Source of the DNA: Microcella alkalica
Lineage (GTDB): Bacteria; Actinomycetota; Actinomycetes; Actinomycetales; Microbacteriaceae
DNA: 64,000 bases
Direction: 5' to 3'
Assembly (NCBI RefSeq): GCF_014595885.1
Contig: NZ_JABUKC010000003.1
Location: 248,001-312,000, forward strand
Part shown: positions 59,869-64,000 of the stretch, one piece after another
How positions within the stretch are numbered: the first letter of the stretch is position 1
Layout: every line of letters begins with the position of its first letter
The notes under the pieces: model-generated
Told to the model about the DNA's origin: nothing
What the model saw: only the letters and a program-made list of their open reading frames with translations
Databases searched by the model: none
Program-made: the position numbers and the translations under genes

Positions 59869-62800
59869 CTACGAGGCCCGTCGGTGGCGCAGGCGCGGTG
59901 CGAGCACGAGGGCACCCGCCGCGAGCAGCGACAGCCCGACGCCGAGCGCGACCCACGGCTCGGCCCCCGTGAGGGCGAGCAGCGAGACCGTCAGCGGCGA
60001 GGTCGCCTCGACCCCCGACTCGAGGCCGACGAGCCGGATCGTGTGCTGACCGAGCTCGGCATCGGCCGGGATCGTCACCCGCACGAGCACCTCGCCGGTC
60101 GAGGAGGCGTCGGTGGCGAGCAGCAGTCGCGGCGTCGACTCGAGCCACACCTGCACGCGCTCGCCGGGGGTGAAGCCCGAGCCCGAGACCGTCAGCACCT
60201 GGCCGGGCTCGATAGATCCGGCGCCGAGCGACGCCTTCGGGCCCTTGCCCGGCTTCGGGCCGTTGCCGTTGCCGGGGTTCTCGCCGCCCTGGCCGGGGCC
60301 CTCGCCACCCGGGTTGCCGGGCTGGCCCGAGCCGGGCTGGTCGTCGACGAGCACGGCGACGCTGCGGCCGGGGATGCTGACCGTGCCGGTCTTCTTGTCC
60401 CAGCTGGTCTGCTTCACCACCGGGTCCGCGCCCTTTGCCTGGGCGCGCACGAGCGAGAACGAGCGGCCGGCGAGGCCCTCGACCTGCTCGACGATCGCGT
60501 CGGGCGAGGCGTTGAAGACGACGAGCGCGCCCTCGAGCTCGGGGTCGACGTCGTCGCCGAGAAGGTCGTCGATGAGCATCACGACAAGGCCGGGGGTCGC
60601 GTCGGCGCCGCTGTTCGGGAAGCTGACCTTCTGGCCGATGAGCTCGGCCGAGCCCAGCTGCAGCAGGTCGACCGAGCTGCGCACGCGCAGCAGGTCGAGC
60701 GCCGCGGCCTCGGCCGCCGCGATGTCGGCTGCAGCAGGCTTGAGAGCCGGGTCGGCGAGCAGCGGGGCCATGATCGACCACTTGCCGCCATTGTCGGCCT
60801 CGCTCGGCAGACCCGAGCCGAAGGTCGACTCCTGGCCGGTCCAGTCGATGCGGTTGAACCAGTCGCCCGAGTTGTAGCTGTTGCGGTCGAGCGACTTCGA
60901 GCGCAGCAGCTCGGTGCCGGCGTGCCAGAACGAGGGCGCCTGCGAGAGCGTCACCGTCGCGAGCGACAGCGTGTTCATGCGGATGCGGTCGGCCATCGTC
61001 GTGTCGCGCGGCAGCTTCAGCACGCCGAGGTCGTACAGCGTCTCGTTGTCGTGCGCGTCGACGTAGTTGATGACCTCGTCGGGCTGGTCGGCGTAGCCGG
61101 CCGGCGAGCCGCGGTAATCGAGCTCGTCACCGGGCACGACCGCACCGCTCGCCGACTCCAGCGCGTAGTCGCGCAGGTTGCCCACGAGGCCGATCTTCAC
61201 GAGGTCGGTCTGCTTGAGCAGCTCGGCGATCGACTGCTCGGTCGAGCCGTTGATCGGGTCGCCGTTCGGGTCGGTGCCGAGGCCCGTGCCGAAGCCCTGC
61301 ACGAAGGTCGACGAGCCGTCGACCGGGCTGCCGCCGTGCACCGCGTCGCGCAGTCGGTCGTTGAACGTCGCGATGCCCGTGCCACCGAGCTGGCCCTGCG
61401 TGGCCTGCTCGAAGCGCGCGTTGTTGGCGACCTCGCCGAAGTTCCAGCCCTCGCCGTAGAGGAACACGCCCGAGCCGTCGACGCCGTCGCGCTCGAGAGT
61501 GAGGGCGTCGAGCGCGGCGCGCACGTTCAGCATGTTCTGCTTCGAGTGGTGCCCCATGAGGTCGAAGCGGAAGCCATCGACCTTGTACTCCTTGGCCCAG
61601 AGCACGACCGAGTCGACCATGAGCTTCTCGGCCGCGGCGTGCTCGGTGGCGACGTTCTGGCAGCAGGTCGAGGTCTCGACCGTGCCGGTCGCGCTGAGGC
61701 GGTGGTAGTACCCCGGCACGATGCGGTCGAGCACCGACTTCTCGCCCTGCCCCGACTGCGCGGTGTGGTTGAACACCTTGTCGAGCACGACCTCGAGCCC
61801 GGTCGCGTGCAGTGCGCCGACCATCTCGCGGAACTCGGCCACGCGAGCGCCGCCGTCGGCGTCGACCGCGTACGAGCCCTCGGGGGTCGAGAAGTGGTAC
61901 GGGTCGTAACCCCAGTTGAAGCCGTCGAGGTCGCGGATCTCGGCGATGCACGCCTGCTGCTCCTCCGACGCCGGCCCGAACGACTCGAGGTCGCACTCGG
62001 GGGTCGCCTGGCTGCCGCGACGCTCCTCGATCGTGGCGATGTCGAAGGTCGGCAGCAGGTGCACCGTGGTGATGCCCGCCTCGGCGAGCTGGCGCAGCTG
62101 CTGCGTGCCGGCCGAGTCGCGCGTGAAGGCCCGATACGTGCCGCGCTCCTCCGCCGGCACCGACTCGTCACCGATCGAGAAGTCGCGCACGTGCAGCTCG
62201 TAGATGGCGCGGTCGACGCTGCGGTCGACGTCGGGCTGCGGGGTGTCAGCCCACAGCTGCGGCTGCAGCGCCGGGTCGTCGAGGTCGACGACGACGGAGC
62301 GCGCCGAGTTGACCGTGAGGCCGACCGAGTACGGGTCGGTGACCGAGTTGGTCTCGAACTCACCCGTCGAGGGCGCGAAGACGTCGACGCTCCAGCGGTA
62401 CTCGTCGCCCACGGCGAGACCGGAGTCGACGCTCCAGATGCCGCTCGCGGCGTCGAAGGCGGCCTCGATGACTTCGGCGTCGCCCGTCGTGCCCGCATCC
62501 CAGCGCTCGAGCGCGACTGAGCGGGCGGTCGGCGCCCAGAGCGAGGCCGACACGTCCGCGCCGTCGACGATCGCACCGAGCGGTGCGCCGGCGAGGCCCT
62601 CGGCGTAGAGGTCGTCGAGCACACCGGGCAGCTGCACACCCGTGAGGGCGGTCAGCGCGCCGTCGACGCGCTGTGCGACGAGCAGCTCGTGGCGCACGAG
62701 CTCGGCGATCGCCGCGCGGTCGAGGCCCACGGGCGTGAGCGCGACGTAGCCCTCGAGGTGCGGGAAGGCCTGCAGCACACCGGCGGGCAGTCCCTCCGGG

Positions 62801-64000
62801 TCGACCGCGAGCTCGATCGGCTCGCCGCCACCGGTGACCTCGCCCCCGGCAACGTCGAGGGTCGCGTCGGCGGAGTGCTCGAGCGTGAACGTCGCGTTCG
62901 CGGCGGGCGTGCCGCCGAGCAGCGCGACCGGCCACGCGATCGTGTCGCCCGCGGCCCAGATGGCCTGCGAGGTGCCGGTGCCGGCGAGCGGCGGGTCGGT
63001 CACGATGATCTCGAGCACGTGCGTGGCGAGGGTGTACTCGAAGCGCACCTCCTTGCCCTCGCTCGCGGTGAACGAGTAGTTCGCACCGCCCGGCGCACCG
63101 CCGACACCGTAGTTCTCGTCCCACGACAGGCCGTGCGCGACCTTCACCTCGTACGAGCCGCTCGGCAGCGCCGAGGTCGCGAAGGTGTAGACGCCGTCCT
63201 TGTCGCCATCCTGGGCGAGGGTCACGAGGCAGTCAGGCTGCCAGTCGCCGGGGCAGCCGAGCTCCGACTGCAGGCTGCCGGGCAGCGTCACGATCGGACC
63301 CTCCGCGCTCGACGACACAATCTTGGTCACCGGGTTGAAGTAGAACGTGATCGGACCACCCTCGTGCGTGTACGCGATGTTGCCGCCGTCGCGCACACCG
63401 TTCGCGCCGTAGTTCTCGGCCCACGAGCTGTTGACGGCGACCTTGTACTCGTAGCTGCCGGCCGGCACGTCGAAGGTGCCCGTCCAGATGCCCGAGGCGG
63501 TGAGGGTCAGCTCGGCCGCGGCGCAGTCCGGCGTCCAGTCGCCGGCGCAGCCCATCTCGCTGTTGTGGTTGCCGGGCACGACGACCATGTCGTACGTCGG
63601 CTCGGGCTCGCCGCCGTCGTCGACGGCGCCGTTGATCGCGTTGCCGACCGAGGCGTAGGTCGAGGCGGCGGCGCGGTTGCCCGCGGCGTCGACGGTCACG
63701 GCCCGGTACTCGACGAGCGTGCCGGCGGCGAGGCCGCGCACGTCGTGGAACAGGCGAGGCTCGGTGTCCTCCGCGGTGCCGAGCGGGGTCCACTCGCTCG
63801 AGCCGGCCACGCGCCAGGCGAAGCTGGTCTCGACCCACGTGCTGTCGTCCACGTCGGCGGCGACGGGGGCGAGATCCGTCAGCGCGGCACCGGCGGCGGG
63901 CACCGCGACGCTGAGCGCCTGTGCGGCCTCCGGGGCCGTGACGGTCGCGTCGGCGACCCACACCACGGCGGCGAGCGGCGGCACCGTGACGGTCGCGAGC
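59869..64000 (-). CDS. pulA: Large secreted pullulanase with LAxTG wall anchor (N-terminal part outside window)
   Basis: Starch-debranching enzyme, 1,376 residues in view and open to the edge. The first visible residues (LATVTVPPLAAVVWVAD) look like the end of an upstream amylase-type beta domain, so the full protein may be an amylopullulanase. In order come an Fn3-like region, two X25-type modules (GNHNSEMGCAGDWTPDC and GSLQSELGCPGDWQPDC), N-terminal pullulanase domains and the GH13 barrel. The catalytic motifs are FRFDLMGHHSKQ near 61,560, YGEGWNFGEVANN near 61,445 and DAHDNETLYD near 61,050. A Pro/Gly-rich linker, an Ig-like domain and LALTG with a hydrophobic stretch and RHRR tail close it. 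The anchor fits sortase E. Confidence 0.9.
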   Translation of the reverse strand, partial: LATVTVPPLAAVVWVADATVTAPEAAQALSVAVPAAGAALTDLAPVAADVDDSTWVETSFAWRVAGSSEWTPLGTAEDTEPRLFHDVRGLAAGTLVEYRAVTVDAAGNRAAASTYASVGNAINGAVDDGGEPEPTYDMVVVPGNHNSEMGCAGDWTPDCAAAELTLTASGIWTGTFDVPAGSYEYKVAVNSSWAENYGANGVRDGGNIAYTHEGGPITFYFNPVTKIVSSSAEGPIVTLPGSLQSELGCPGDWQPDCLVTLAQDGDKDGVYTFATSALPSGSYEVKVAHGLSWDENYGVGGAPGGANYSFTASEGKEVRFEYTLATHVLEIIVTDPPLAGTGTSQAIWAAGDTIAWPVALLGGTPAANATFTLEHSADATLDVAGGEVTGGGEPIELAVDPEGLPAGVLQAFPHLEGYVALTPVGLDRAAIAELVRHELLVAQRVDGALTALTGVQLPGVLDDLYAEGLAGAPLGAIVDGADVSASLWAPTARSVALERWDAGTTGDAEVIEAAFDAASGIWSVDSGLAVGDEYRWSVDVFAPSTGEFETNSVTDPYSVGLTVNSARSVVVDLDDPALQPQLWADTPQPDVDRSVDRAIYELHVRDFSIGDESVPAEERGTYRAFTRDSAGTQQLRQLAEAGITTVHLLPTFDIATIEERRGSQATPECDLESFGPASEEQQACIAEIRDLDGFNWGYDPYHFSTPEGSYAVDADGGARVAEFREMVGALHATGLEVVLDKVFNHTAQSGQGEKSVLDRIVPGYYHRLSATGTVETSTCCQNVATEHAAAEKLMVDSVVLWAKEYKVDGFRFDLMGHHSKQNMLNVRAALDALTLERDGVDGSGVFLYGEGWNFGEVANNARFEQATQGQLGGTGIATFNDRLRDAVHGGSPVDGSSTFVQGFGTGLGTDPNGDPINGSTEQSIAELLKQTDLVKIGLVGNLRDYALESASGAVVPGDELDYRGSPAGYADQPDEVINYVDAHDNETLYDLGVLKLPRDTTMADRIRMNTLSLATVTLSQAPSFWHAGTELLRSKSLDRNSYNSGDWFNRIDWTGQESTFGSGLPSEADNGGKWSIMAPLLADPALKPAAADIAAAEAAALDLLRVRSSVDLLQLGSAELIGQKVSFPNSGADATPGLVVMLIDDLLGDDVDPELEGALVVFNASPDAIVEQVEGLAGRSFSLVRAQAKGADPVVKQTSWDKKTGTVSIPGRSVAVLVDDQPGSGQPGNPGGEGPGQGGENPGNGNGPKPGKGPKASLGAGSIEPGQVLTVSGSGFTPGERVQVWLESTPRLLLATDASSTGEVLVRVTIPADAELGQHTIRLVGLESGVEATSPLTVSLLALTGAEPWVALGVGLSLLAAGALVLAPRLRHRRAS

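Noticed and set aside
59650-62520. 956-codon open frame on the plus strand opposite the pullulanase gene
   Set aside because: Shadow of the real gene. It is Arg/Ala/Val/Asp-rich without any family motif, while the minus strand shows intact GH13 catalytic boxes.

Overview
The window is chromosomal DNA of a high-G+C actinobacterium, most likely a member of the Microbacteriaceae. The grounds are roughly 70% or more G+C, GTG starts and heavy GCC/GCG/CTC/GAC codon use, an Lsr2 nucleoid protein, a full menaquinone pathway, an acidic-tailed NusG, PspC-type histidine kinases and an LAxTG (class E sortase type) wall-anchored enzyme. There is no sign of phage, insertion sequence, CRISPR array or plasmid functions. 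The genus is inferred, not shown.

Layout. 1-5.2 kb: cbs and the start of a metB-type gene (transsulfuration), a DUF3105/DUF305 exported pair, and an ABC exporter. 5.2-10.1 kb: an alpha-glucoside-type ABC importer (binding protein and two permeases) divergent from a LacI-family regulator, with promoter and operators between them. 10.3-18.3 kb: ribosomal and transcription genes (rplJ-rplL with a structured leader, rplK-rplA, nusG, secE, tRNA-Trp), interrupted by an epimerase, an OmpR-type two-component system and a DUF998 membrane protein. 18.4-27.8 kb: an aspartate-type aminotransferase, lsr2, and two NarL-type two-component systems. One is paired with PspC membrane proteins, the other follows an ABC-2 efflux pump in one tightly overlapped operon. 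27.8-33 kb: murB, two MaoC-like dehydratase subunits, a phosphotransferase, a 27-codon Cys-x-x-Cys peptide gene with its own promoter, palindromic operator and terminator, an unrecognised 219-aa protein, a LysE exporter, tRNA-Met and tRNA-Thr. 33-44.3 kb: a maltodextrin system (binding protein, MalF/MalG permeases, GH13 enzyme, divergent GH13 alpha-glucosidase), an M23 peptidase, an inositol-phosphatase-like gene, tRNA-Tyr and a second LacI paralogue. 44.3-47.3 kb: YajQ-like protein, cardiolipin synthase, GNAT, DUF1801. 47.3-59.6 kb: a menaquinone region (polyprenyl synthase, menG, menF, menD, menA, menE, menB, menC) that also holds a ferredoxin-NADP reductase and a PPK2 kinase. 59.9-64 kb: the C-terminal part of a very large secreted pullulanase.

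How it fits together. The carbohydrate genes form a starch and maltodextrin economy. The surface pullulanase debranches glucan, two ABC importers take up oligosaccharides, two cytoplasmic GH13 enzymes hydrolyse them, and two LacI paralogues with different recognition residues sit beside two different operator types. The mal-type sites share the pattern TGCAAnCGCTTnC and lie before malE, before the alpha-glucosidase and before the regulator itself.

The least explained element is the 27-aa peptide locus at 30.8-31.0 kb. A strong promoter overlapped by a perfect 10+10 palindrome, a consensus ribosome site and an 11-bp terminator stem all serve a tiny Cys-rich-tailed peptide that I do not recognise.
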